Shown: piece after piece, positions 21,957 through 29,631 of the stretch
How the letters are laid out: each line of letters starts with the position of its first letter
Numbering within the stretch: the stretch's first letter is position 1
Assembly (NCBI GenBank): GCA_030446505.1
Contig: JAUJND010000043.1
Coordinates: 1-34,564, forward strand
Reading direction: 5' to 3'
DNA length: 34,564 nt
Source: Chroococcidiopsidaceae cyanobacterium YX2bin18
GTDB lineage: Bacteria; Cyanobacteriota; Cyanobacteriia; Cyanobacteriales; Chroococcidiopsidaceae
Notes under the pieces: model-generated
Told to the model about the DNA's origin: nothing
What the model saw: only the letters and a program-made list of their open reading frames with translations
Database searches by the model: none
Translations under genes and position numbers: made by a program

Positions 21957-24812
21957 CTACAGTAGCAATTGACTGCGGTGGATATGTAGTAGCTGAAATT
22001 TAATAGGCAGTTGAAGAGATAATGAGGTATCTATACGGCTGTGATCTCCTGAAAACTCCCGTTCTTCTATAAGACTTTGGCAAGCTTGAGGAGGGATTAA
22101 TTTTTCATTCAAACTCGCGCAGCAAAGTAAATTTGCCAGATCGCTTTTCAAATTATCGTGCTGAACCACTTGCTCCAGCATAAAAATTACGTGTTCTGGT
22201 CGTAGTTGAGTACCATCATTTCGACAACTGCCTACATAGCGTAAAACCAAGGCATCTTCTGCCTCAATGGTAGGTGATGAGGCTTGAGGTGGTTCAATAA
22301 CTTCCAATTCAAACAAGCGATCGCGCAAATTTATCAATTGTTTTTTACCAGACTTAGTTGTCTGCTCCCACCAAATAGTATCTAAGCATTGAATTATCTC
22401 CACCCAGTTTCGCCATTGAACCGCAGAAGTGCCTTTTGCTGCTACGGTAATCAAATACTCAGCTTTTGCTAACAACTGTGTAGCCGCAGGTGCCTTTAAA
22501 TCGACAACAGTAACATTGTAAATTGGTATATCTTCAGGTAACTGCCTTATTAGCTGTTGTCGGAAATTCTCGATCTCGACCTGCTCAGTCAATTCAAAAT
22601 CCATCATCTCACCACTGCTAGTCACTCCCAAAGGCAGTGCTTGAGCAATAGAAATCCGAGGACTAGGATGAAATCCTCCGGTGAAGGAAATCGGCAATGC
22701 TGCCCTACGCACAGCGCGATCAAATAAGCGGAGTAAATCTAAGTGGCTAATCAAAGCCATTTCACCAAGCTTGCCAAACCAAATTCGTAACCGCTGAACT
22801 CTAGCAGTATTCGGGACAAAATGCCCCACAAATTCAGGAATAGGCAGCGACTCAATGACAACATTATGACCAAAGTCAGTGCCACAGATGCCACAGTGAG
22901 AACAGCCGTCGAAAGAGCAGTCCGGCACCGTCGCCGCTTCTATTGCTCTTTGCAAATCTGCTTTGAGCCACTGTTTATCAATCCCCGTATCTACATGATC
23001 CCAAGGCAATGCAGCATCAAGTGAATGCTGAGGAGTGAGGGGTAACGAGTGAGGGGAGGGTAACTCCTGTCCCCTTGTCTCCTTGTCTTCTGCCTCCTCG
23101 ATCACGTTCCATTCGCCGTTTTCGACCTGACGGTATTTCCAGCTGAGACCAGATTCGGCGATCGCTTGTCCCCAAGCTGTAAAAGCTCGCTCCGCACTGT
23201 CAAACCAAGCATCCATTCCCGCACCCAATTCCCAAGCGCGGCGAATTACAGCAGCGATCCGGCGATCGCCCCGTCCCACGAAATCCTCCATTGCCGAAAT
23301 CCGGACATCAGTAAAATTTACCTTTACACCTTTCATCCGGCGAAATTCTTGCTTTAGCAGTGCTTGCTTGCGCTCAAACTCAGTTTTTGAAACGGAATGC
23401 CACTGAAACGGTGTGTGAGGCTTCGGCGTGAAGTTAGAAATTGTCAAATTAAAACTGAGGCGTTTTCTGCCTTGAGCACGGCACTCTCTCTGTAACCAAG
23501 CAACTGTTTCAGCGATGCCTACTACATCCGTGTCCGTCTCTCCTGGTAAGCCAATCATAAAGTAGAGTTTGATTTTATCCCAGCCTTGTGCAAAAGCTGT
23601 TTTCACACCCTTTAGCAGTTCTTCATTAGTTAATCCTTTATTAACAATGTCCCGCAACCGCTGAGTTCCAGCTTCCGGTGCAAAGGTAAGCCCTCCTTGA
23701 CGTGTGCCTCCAAGAATGTTGGCAATGTTTTCATCAAACCGATCTACCCTTTGGCTAGGTAGCGCCAGAGAAATATTTTCATCCTTAAGGCGATTTTTGA
23801 TTTCCATCCCTACAGCTGGCAGAGATAGATAGTCAGAGCAACTAAGGGATAGTAAAGAAAATTCATTGTACCCAGTAGCGCGCATTCCCTGCTCAATTGC
23901 TGACACTACCTGCTCTGGTTCGACATCCCGCGCTGGTCTGGTTAGCATTCCTGGTTGACAAAAGCGACAGCCGCGTGTGCAACCGCGTCGAATTTCAACC
24001 GTCAGCCGATCATGTACTGTTTCCACATAGGGTACCAACCCAATAGAGTACGTTGGCATCGGAGTAGCGACTCGCCTTAAAATTCGTTCTGGCACATCTG
24101 AGCGCTTCGGATGAACAGAACCATCCTCCGCCATATCATAAAACCGAGGTACATAAACGCCTGGTATCTGTGCTAAATCGAGCAATAGCTGTTCTTTACT
24201 TAATCGCGCTACCTTGCCTTCTTCTACTACCAACCCAATTTCTAGCAACAGTTCCTCGCCATCTCCTAAAGCCACGAAATCAAAAAAGTCGGCATAGGGT
24301 TCGGGATTAGATGTCGCCGTCTGTCCCCCCGCAAAGATCAAAGGATACGGTTGCTTTTGTCCTTCAGTTTCCCTCTCTTTCCAAGTAACAGGAATCCCAG
24401 CCAAATCTAACATTTCAAGAATGTTAGTTGCTCCAAGTTCGTAACTGAGGCTGAAACCCAAAATGTCAAATTCTTTCAGCGATCGCTGCGATTCTACGGC
24501 AAATAGGGGTGTAGTGGTTGCTCGTAGCTTTGCTGCTAGATCCGTCGCTGGTAAGTAAGCGCGATCGCACAACTGATGCGGTTGGACATTTAATATGTTG
24601 TAGAGAATAATATGCCCTAAATTAGATGCTCCGACTTCGTACACTTCTGGGTAAGTTAATACCCAGCGTACTATTGCCGTATCCCAGGACTTATGTACGG
24701 ACCCTAACTCATTTCCCAAATAACGAGATGGTCGGAGAATATCAGCTGTTAATAAGTCTTTGACAGCAATTGTCACTGTGCGTTCGGTACTATTTAGCTT
24801 TAAGATTAGCAC
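21957..24812 (-). CDS. B12-binding-domain radical SAM protein fused to DUF2344 (TIGR03960/TIGR03936 type)
   Basis: 951 residues, intact. The N-terminal part (about 15-240) resembles the B12-binding-like domain of TIGR03960 proteins: RYLGNELGSVHKSWD, then YPEVYEVGASNLGHIILYNI and FAGGQTATSNPEPYADFFDF. The radical SAM core starts near 265, with the 4Fe-4S cysteines in RRGCTRGCRFCQPGML (C-x3-C-x2-C). A second Cys cluster, CSFDGCSHCGICG, lies near 635-650. From about 670 the DUF2344 (TIGR03936) domain follows: RLRIWFGKLGEMALISHLDL and GGFHPSPRISIAQALPLGV. In many Firmicutes the two parts are separate genes beside RNase E/G; here they are fused and directly upstream of rne. The reaction and substrate are unknown. 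The GTG at 24776 (VTIAVKDLLTADILRPSRYL) fits the family start better than the first GTG. An unusual linker lies near 570-600. Confidence 0.88.
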   Translation of the reverse strand: MLILKLNSTERTVTIAVKDLLTADILRPSRYLGNELGSVHKSWDTAIVRWVLTYPEVYEVGASNLGHIILYNILNVQPHQLCDRAYLPATDLAAKLRATTTPLFAVESQRSLKEFDILGFSLSYELGATNILEMLDLAGIPVTWKERETEGQKQPYPLIFAGGQTATSNPEPYADFFDFVALGDGEELLLEIGLVVEEGKVARLSKEQLLLDLAQIPGVYVPRFYDMAEDGSVHPKRSDVPERILRRVATPMPTYSIGLVPYVETVHDRLTVEIRRGCTRGCRFCQPGMLTRPARDVEPEQVVSAIEQGMRATGYNEFSLLSLSCSDYLSLPAVGMEIKNRLKDENISLALPSQRVDRFDENIANILGGTRQGGLTFAPEAGTQRLRDIVNKGLTNEELLKGVKTAFAQGWDKIKLYFMIGLPGETDTDVVGIAETVAWLQRECRAQGRKRLSFNLTISNFTPKPHTPFQWHSVSKTEFERKQALLKQEFRRMKGVKVNFTDVRISAMEDFVGRGDRRIAAVIRRAWELGAGMDAWFDSAERAFTAWGQAIAESGLSWKYRQVENGEWNVIEEAEDKETRGQELPSPHSLPLTPQHSLDAALPWDHVDTGIDKQWLKADLQRAIEAATVPDCSFDGCSHCGICGTDFGHNVVIESLPIPEFVGHFVPNTARVQRLRIWFGKLGEMALISHLDLLRLFDRAVRRAALPISFTGGFHPSPRISIAQALPLGVTSSGEMMDFELTEQVEIENFRQQLIRQLPEDIPIYNVTVVDLKAPAATQLLAKAEYLITVAAKGTSAVQWRNWVEIIQCLDTIWWEQTTKSGKKQLINLRDRLFELEVIEPPQASSPTIEAEDALVLRYVGSCRNDGTQLRPEHVIFMLEQVVQHDNLKSDLANLLCCASLNEKLIPPQACQSLIEEREFSGDHSRIDTSLSLQLPIKFQLLHIHRSQLLL

Positions 24813-24892
24813 TTATTAGCAGTAATTCAGATCCTCAAAGTCTTCTGTATTAGCCTAAGTAATGCTTTTTAAAGCAAAGTTTAACCTCGCTC

Positions 24893-25285
24893 TTAGACGG
24901 TACCCCTTATAACTTGCCCTTGAAGGCTTGCAGCCTCAAACGCAGCAATGCTCTCAAAAATTTCAAACACTCGGTCAAGTTGGGTAAGTTCAAAAATAAT
25001 TTGAATAGATGGGGGACCTGAGCAAAGACTAAACCGCCGCTCTAAAACTTGAGATCGCCTTAATCCATAAATCAATGCCGTCAAACCAGCACTGTCCCAG
25101 GATTCGATTTGCTCAAGATCTACTAAAATACTAGTATGCCGTTCTTGAGTAACCGCTATTTTCATTTGGCGCTGAAACTCAAAGGCATTTGTCGCTTTGC
25201 AAGAACCCCGGAGCCGAATTACTGTAATGTCTGGAGAGGCAATAATTGCTGTCATTATTCTATTGCTGTTAAGGTTACTAATCAT
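24893..25285 (-). CDS. STAS-domain anti-sigma-factor antagonist
   Basis: 130 residues, essentially one STAS domain: PDITVIRLRGSCKATNAFEF, then SILVDLEQIESWDSAGLTAL. Ser65 in WDSAG is the position phosphorylated by anti-sigma kinases in SpoIIAA/RsbV proteins, so a partner-switching role is plausible. No kinase or phosphatase partner lies next to it, although a PP2C gene occurs 4.7 kb away. The first ATG (25285) and ATG 25255 (MTAIIASPDITV) are both possible; neither has a clear ribosome binding site, and the second fits the domain better. It is upstream of the radical-SAM gene on the same strand, with an 80-bp gap to its first possible start. Confidence 0.82.
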   Translation of the reverse strand: MISNLNSNRIMTAIIASPDITVIRLRGSCKATNAFEFQRQMKIAVTQERHTSILVDLEQIESWDSAGLTALIYGLRRSQVLERRFSLCSGPPSIQIIFELTQLDRVFEIFESIAAFEAASLQGQVIRGTV

Positions 25286-25711
25286 TCAAACGATATATGT
25301 TGCACTCCTTAGGAAGTCAACATTACTATCGACCAATCAACCTTCAGCACTTTGCTGAATTTTTACTCTTTCCTGTCTGTTTTCCTAAACCTATCAGCAA
25401 ATCATCAAAAATAAAAGTATTTTGCTATACCAAAGGTCTTTACTTCATCAAATAGATAATGATAAAAATAGAGTTAAGCTAACTAATATGTCACAGGACA
25501 AGCACCTGTAAAAGCATCAATTATTACTTAATGTCTTGCATATTCTCCGAAATATCTCAATAATTTAAGCTTTACTGTTAGTAGCTGTTATTAAATGACA
25601 TATATTTATTTGAATGGTGCTGTGATTAGTATCACTTAAAAGTAATGATTTATCTCACGCTGGTGCTTAAGAGTTTAGAATAAAATATTTTAAATAAATT
25701 TCTTATTCAAG
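25286..25711. other. Intergenic region before the 64-aa gene
   Basis: 426 bp, strongly AT-rich, divergent between the STAS gene and the 64-residue gene. No ORF or repeat is supported. TAGAATAAAA near 25676 resembles a -10 box for the plus-strand gene. Confidence 0.35.
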
Positions 25712-25906
25712 ATGAAAACTAATTATGCTATCCGCCAACTTGTAGAAAAAGCTTTATCTATTAAGCAACTGACTCCTGATATTGAAAATGCAATTAACTC
25801 AGAACTAACTCGACTTGGATACGTTTCTGACGTAGATTACGAGGCGTTAGAATTATTAATGACCGAGATGGATGCTGGTAGGATTCAGTTAATAGCTAAT
25901 ATTTAA
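25712..25906 (+). CDS. Small conserved-type cyanobacterial protein, 64 aa
   Basis: An intact frame, MKTNYAIRQLVEKALSIKQL then TPDIENAINSELTRLGYVSD, ending GRIQLIANI. It has no membrane segment or signal peptide and is predicted mostly helical with an acidic middle (DVDYEALELLMTEMD). It resembles short helical proteins that I recall being common in cyanobacteria, which begin with a YxIRQLVE-like helix and a TP-E helix, but I know no function for them. It is flanked by AT-rich gaps, so it is likely a single-gene unit. No Shine-Dalgarno sequence is obvious. Confidence 0.65.
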   Translation: MKTNYAIRQLVEKALSIKQLTPDIENAINSELTRLGYVSDVDYEALELLMTEMDAGRIQLIANI

Positions 25907-26218
25907 TGTAAATGTTAGCTCTAAGTTTTTAGGCTATGGATAGGTACTTAGATTAATGCTAGCAAAAACTAATTTCCCGTATTGAGTAGACTACCTAACA
26001 TATGGAAATAAATAATTCCACATTCTGCTGACCAAAAAGACAGAATACTCTGCTGCATACGTAACATTTGATACAACTATTGTTATTTATAGAGCATGGC
26101 TGCGCTCGCATAACTCGCCGAAAATTACGATTAACTATCAGATCTAGTGTTAGTACTAACTTGGCGGTAAACTAGGCTATTGTGCTTTTACTTTTACCCA
26201 AGTCTGTTTTAAATCGCC
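25907..26218. other. Intergenic region before the aminotransferase gene
   Basis: 312 bp without a supported gene. It presumably holds the promoter of the downstream aminotransferase gene. No repeat or regulatory motif stands out. Confidence 0.35.
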
Positions 26219-27391
26219 ATGCAGTTTGCCAAACGCTTAGAGAAAATTCCTCCCTATCTGTTTGCTGAAATTGACCGTAAACGGGATGAAATGGTTGCGA
26301 AGGGAGTTGACATTATCAATATGGGCGTAGGCGATCCAGATCGACCTACTCCAGGTTATATCGTCCAGGCGATGCATGAGGCGATTGATGATCCTGCTAC
26401 CCATAACTATCCACCTTACCAAGGCACAAAAGATTTCCGAGAAGCAGCAGTTGAGTGGATGGAACGTCGGTTTGGGATCAAGGAATTAAATCCAAATACT
26501 GAGGTAGTTTCTTCTATTGGTTCTAAAGAGGCAATTCATAACACTTTTCTAGCTTTCGTAGAACCAGGGGATTATACTCTAATCCCTGATCCAGGTTATC
26601 CGGTGTACCGCACTTCCACCATTTTTGCTGGTGGACAGTTCCACACCATGCCGTTATTCCCAGAACGCGGTTATTTGCCTGATCTAAATGCAATTCCTGA
26701 AGATGTTGCTCGTAAAGCCAAATTGTTGTGGATTAACTACCCTAATAATCCTACTGGAGCGCTGGCGACGCTAGAGTTTTTTGAGGAATTAGTCGCTTAC
26801 TGCAAGCAGTACGACATTTTACTTTGTCATGATCATGCTTATTCGGAAATGGCTTATGACGGCTACAAGCCGCCGAGTGTACTGCAAGTTCCAGGCGCGA
26901 AGGACGTGGCAATTGAGTTTCATAGTCTGTCCAAGTCCTACAACATGACCGGTTGGCGGGTTGGCTTTGTGGTGGGTTCAGCCCACGGAATTAAGGGATT
27001 AGGTCAGGTGAAGACGAATGTTGATTCTGGCGTGTTTAAGGCAATTCAACGTGCGGCGATCGCTGCTTATTCTACAGGGGAAACAGAACTCCAGGCGGTA
27101 ATGTCAGTTTACCAAAATCGGCGAGATATCATTGTTAAAGGGCTACAATCTATGGGTTGGCCAATTGAACCTCCAAAAGCCACGCTCTACGTCTGGGCAT
27201 CAGTTCCTCAAGGTTATTCGTCGGCTGAATTTGTCACTCTGCTACTAGACAAGTGTGGCATTATTGTTCCTCCTGGTAATGGTTATGGTGCAGCGGGGGA
27301 AGGCTTCTTCCGAATTGCCCTCACGGTAGCTGACGAGCGAATGCATGAAGCAATTCAACGGATGAAGGATGCTGGAATTCGTTACGCTTAA
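26219..27391 (+). CDS. LL-diaminopimelate aminotransferase-like class I/II aminotransferase
   Basis: 390 residues, intact, fold type I PLP enzyme. Lys239 in SLSKSYNMTGWRVG is the Schiff-base lysine. NYPNNPTG (173-180), D205-x2-Y208 in CHDHAYSE and the C-terminal FFRIAL arginine are the usual cofactor and carboxylate ligands. The opening FAKRLEKIPPYLFAEIDRKR and NMGVGDPDRPTP match the shorter DapL form (TIGR03540-like) that converts tetrahydrodipicolinate to LL-diaminopimelate for lysine and peptidoglycan, the route cyanobacteria use. The classical cyanobacterial DapL is longer (about 410 residues) with a different start, so this may be a paralogue with another amino-acid substrate. Its last four bases overlap the convergent 114-119-residue gene. 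Confidence 0.8.
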   Translation: MQFAKRLEKIPPYLFAEIDRKRDEMVAKGVDIINMGVGDPDRPTPGYIVQAMHEAIDDPATHNYPPYQGTKDFREAAVEWMERRFGIKELNPNTEVVSSIGSKEAIHNTFLAFVEPGDYTLIPDPGYPVYRTSTIFAGGQFHTMPLFPERGYLPDLNAIPEDVARKAKLLWINYPNNPTGALATLEFFEELVAYCKQYDILLCHDHAYSEMAYDGYKPPSVLQVPGAKDVAIEFHSLSKSYNMTGWRVGFVVGSAHGIKGLGQVKTNVDSGVFKAIQRAAIAAYSTGETELQAVMSVYQNRRDIIVKGLQSMGWPIEPPKATLYVWASVPQGYSSAEFVTLLLDKCGIIVPPGNGYGAAGEGFFRIALTVADERMHEAIQRMKDAGIRYA

Positions 27392-27732
27392 AACGTGCTT
27401 GGTTGGGCTTGCCAGACTTTGTGGATAAACTGATTGAGTTGCTTTACCGCAAGTGGGTTATGGTCTGGTTGTAGTTCTGATGTTAAAAGAGCTAAAAGCG
27501 GAATTACCTCTGTATCGAGGGCAAGATGGAATAAAGTTAGCGGCAATACTAAGTCAGCAACTGAGCGTAAATCGGATACTAATGGTTCCATTGATAAGTA
27601 GTTATTAGCTAGTAGTAAAGGACGCACCCAGCATACGGGACGCGAGCCAACTTGGATGACTTCGGCATACAGGCGGGTGCTTTCATGCTCTAGATAAACA
27701 ATTTGGCGCGGGTGAAAGTCACAAAAGTCCAT
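27388..27732 (-). CDS. Conserved hypothetical protein, about 114 aa
   Basis: I do not recognise a domain. From ATG 27732 it reads MDFCDFHPRQIVYLEHESTR, then LYAEVIQVGSRPVCWVRPLL and LANNYLSMEPLVSDLRSVAD, ending VWQAQPSTF. It is compact, with no signal peptide and a Leu-rich middle. The composition looks like a genuine cytosolic protein. A GTG at 27747 would add five residues, but GGAG lies 11 bases before ATG 27732, so I prefer the latter. It converges with the aminotransferase gene with a 4-bp overlap, and no terminator separates them. Confidence 0.65.
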   Translation of the reverse strand: MDFCDFHPRQIVYLEHESTRLYAEVIQVGSRPVCWVRPLLLANNYLSMEPLVSDLRSVADLVLPLTLFHLALDTEVIPLLALLTSELQPDHNPLAVKQLNQFIHKVWQAQPSTF

Positions 27733-27962
27733 CAATATTGACTCCACAGCAATGCAGCTTTGTTGCTGCTCTTTTATTTTAGAAGCTAGATGGAGACTGG
27801 CTCAAAGCTCCAGCAGCTTGCAATTAAGTTCGGCTGGCACATAGACAAGTTTCGCTACTGTGATCGCTCCTATCGATTTCGATGTTATACAATAGGTTAA
27901 TAACTGTTAAGCAATGGCTGAGCAGATTTAATTGTAGTTAGTAATAAAAAGAGTGGAGAGCC

Positions 27963-28243
27963 GTGTCTGTCGAAACCCTTGAGAAGCGTTCAACGACCCG
28001 CAAGCTCGCACCTCGGTATCGCGTTTTGCTTCATAATGATGACTACAACAGCATGGAGTACGTGGTGCAAGTTTTGATGCAAACGCGCCGAGCATTACCC
28101 AACCTCAAGCTGTCAGCATCATGATGGAAGCTCATACTAATGGAATGGCTTTAGTGATTACTTGCGCTCAAGAACACGCCGAATTTTACTCCGAGACTTT
28201 GAATAATCACGGTTTAAGCAGTACGATTGAGCCTGATGAATAG
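27963..28243 (+). pseudogene. clpS: ATP-dependent Clp protease adaptor ClpS, one frameshift
   Basis: About 93 residues. ClpS delivers N-degron substrates to ClpAP/ClpCP. The core RYRVLLHNDDYNSMEYVVQV contains the HNDDY/M signature that forms the N-degron pocket and the Clp N-domain interface. After the break it continues QPQAVSIMMEAHTNGMALVI, then TCAQEHAEFYSETLNNHGLS. One base is wrong near 28085-28095 (ACGCGCCGAGC, where a T-V-A-G-I reading is expected). Start GTG 27963 with GGAGAG just before it. The CPBP gene follows after 13 bp and is probably co-transcribed. The single indel in an otherwise perfect gene suggests a sequencing error. Confidence 0.87.
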
Positions 28244-28256
28244 TTAGTAGGCGCAA

Positions 28257-29090
28257 TTGAAATTAAATCTAAGCAGTATTGCCCACTACCCAACCCCGAT
28301 TAGGTTAGTAATATTTCTCTTAGCTTTACTACTTCTGTGGCTACCACTAGCTGTACCAATCTACTGGTTAGGACGTGATCCAAACTCGGTCAGTATTCTA
28401 ACCATAGTGCTGCTGTATGGGGAATTTATTTTCTTACTTAGGTTTTGGGGTAAACACGTCTACCATCAACGCCGTCTGTTACGGCAATATGGGTTGGAAA
28501 GGACACAGCAAAATGGTGTGGAGTTGCTGATTGGGTTGGCTACTGGGACAATTACTGTTCTGAGTTTGTTTGGGTTAGAGGGATGGTTAGGCTGGCTAAT
28601 ATGGCAACAACCCGGTGTTCTCTTACCTCAAGTGATTTTAGAGGGGTTGATAGTTGCGATCGCCACTGGTTTTGCAGAAGAATTACTATTCCGAGGCTGG
28701 CTGCTGGATGAGTTGCAGCGTGATTACGCTCCCCAAATAGCACTTTGGGCTTCGGCGATTATGTTTGCGCTACTGCATTTTATTAAGCCGTTGACCGAAA
28801 TACGACGCACATTACCTCAGTTTCCAGCGTTACTGTTGCTGGGTTTAACTTTAGTTTGGGCAAAGCGATCACGTAGCAGTCGCCTTGGTCTACCTATTGG
28901 TCTCCATGCGGGTTTAATTTGGGGCTATTATACTATCAATGTAGGAAATCTAGTGCAATATTCTGGCTCAGTTCCTGACTGGATTACTGGCGTTAACCGC
29001 AACCCTCTTGCTGGAATTATGGGGCTAGTGTTTTTAGGGGCTATTGCGTTTTGGATCAAGAGGCAATTACTATTTTCTAGCAAGTACTAA
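28257..29090 (+). CDS. CPBP-family intramembrane metalloprotease
   Basis: 277 residues with about seven or eight hydrophobic segments. CPBP (CAAX protease and bacteriocin-processing, Abi) motifs are complete: EELLFRG (E141, E142, R146), FALLH (H174) and GLHAG (H217). These residues form the active site of the Rce1-like glutamate intramembrane proteases. The frame is intact. The start is TTG, 14 bp after the clpS stop, with a weak AGGCG before it. Cyanobacterial members are of unknown substrate. Pairing with clpS suggests a proteostasis role, but that is inference. Confidence 0.87.
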   Translation: MKLNLSSIAHYPTPIRLVIFLLALLLLWLPLAVPIYWLGRDPNSVSILTIVLLYGEFIFLLRFWGKHVYHQRRLLRQYGLERTQQNGVELLIGLATGTITVLSLFGLEGWLGWLIWQQPGVLLPQVILEGLIVAIATGFAEELLFRGWLLDELQRDYAPQIALWASAIMFALLHFIKPLTEIRRTLPQFPALLLLGLTLVWAKRSRSSRLGLPIGLHAGLIWGYYTINVGNLVQYSGSVPDWITGVNRNPLAGIMGLVFLGAIAFWIKRQLLFSSKY

Positions 29091-29631
29091 CAGTAATGGC
29101 AAAGTTTTTTTAAGATGTCTGAAAAAAATGGCATCTTTTGCTACTATACTATTACTTATATATAATAGATGTATAAGTGTTTTTACCTTTATTAGAAATA
29201 TAACAATTATTAATTGATATGTCAAGAGACAACTAAAAGTAAAGTAATAATTAAAATAATTTAGGTTAATTTTTAATTTAAATACCAGGTGCTAGCTTTT
29301 AATCGCTAATACAATGTAAGCGTTGGGCTTACAAAGTAGTAAAATTTGATAGCACGATTACTTTATAAGAATTGATAGATGTAAGTGACATCTGAAATAT
29401 AAATCACTAGATTTAGCAGAAGGGATGCTATTTGAACCAGTTAGTAGTAGGTTTAGTAAAGAGAGTAAAGCATAGACTTCCTACTCTATTATCTGCCTTG
29501 GTTTTTACAATATAAATCCTTTTACTTCGTAATTTGTTGCAACCTGGTAGTGAATTGGTATAAACAGAAGTGAGCAGCCCGTAGTACTGCTACTCCTAAC
29601 CAATACCGATAACTAGTCGGTGCTTTGAACT
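29091..29631. other. AT-rich intergenic region between the CPBP and PP2C genes
   Basis: 541 bp with no supported gene. It begins with a small hairpin (29112-29137). The section 29140-29290 is very AT-rich (TATATATAATAGATG and similar). No repeat family, tRNA or small-RNA signature was recognised. Confidence 0.4.
29112..29137 (+). terminator. Short hairpin after the CPBP gene
   Basis: AAGATGTC (29112-29119) pairs with GGCATCTT (29130-29137) with one G-T pair, loop of 10, followed by TTG. It lies 22 bp past the CPBP stop. Only a moderately stable stem. Confidence 0.4.
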
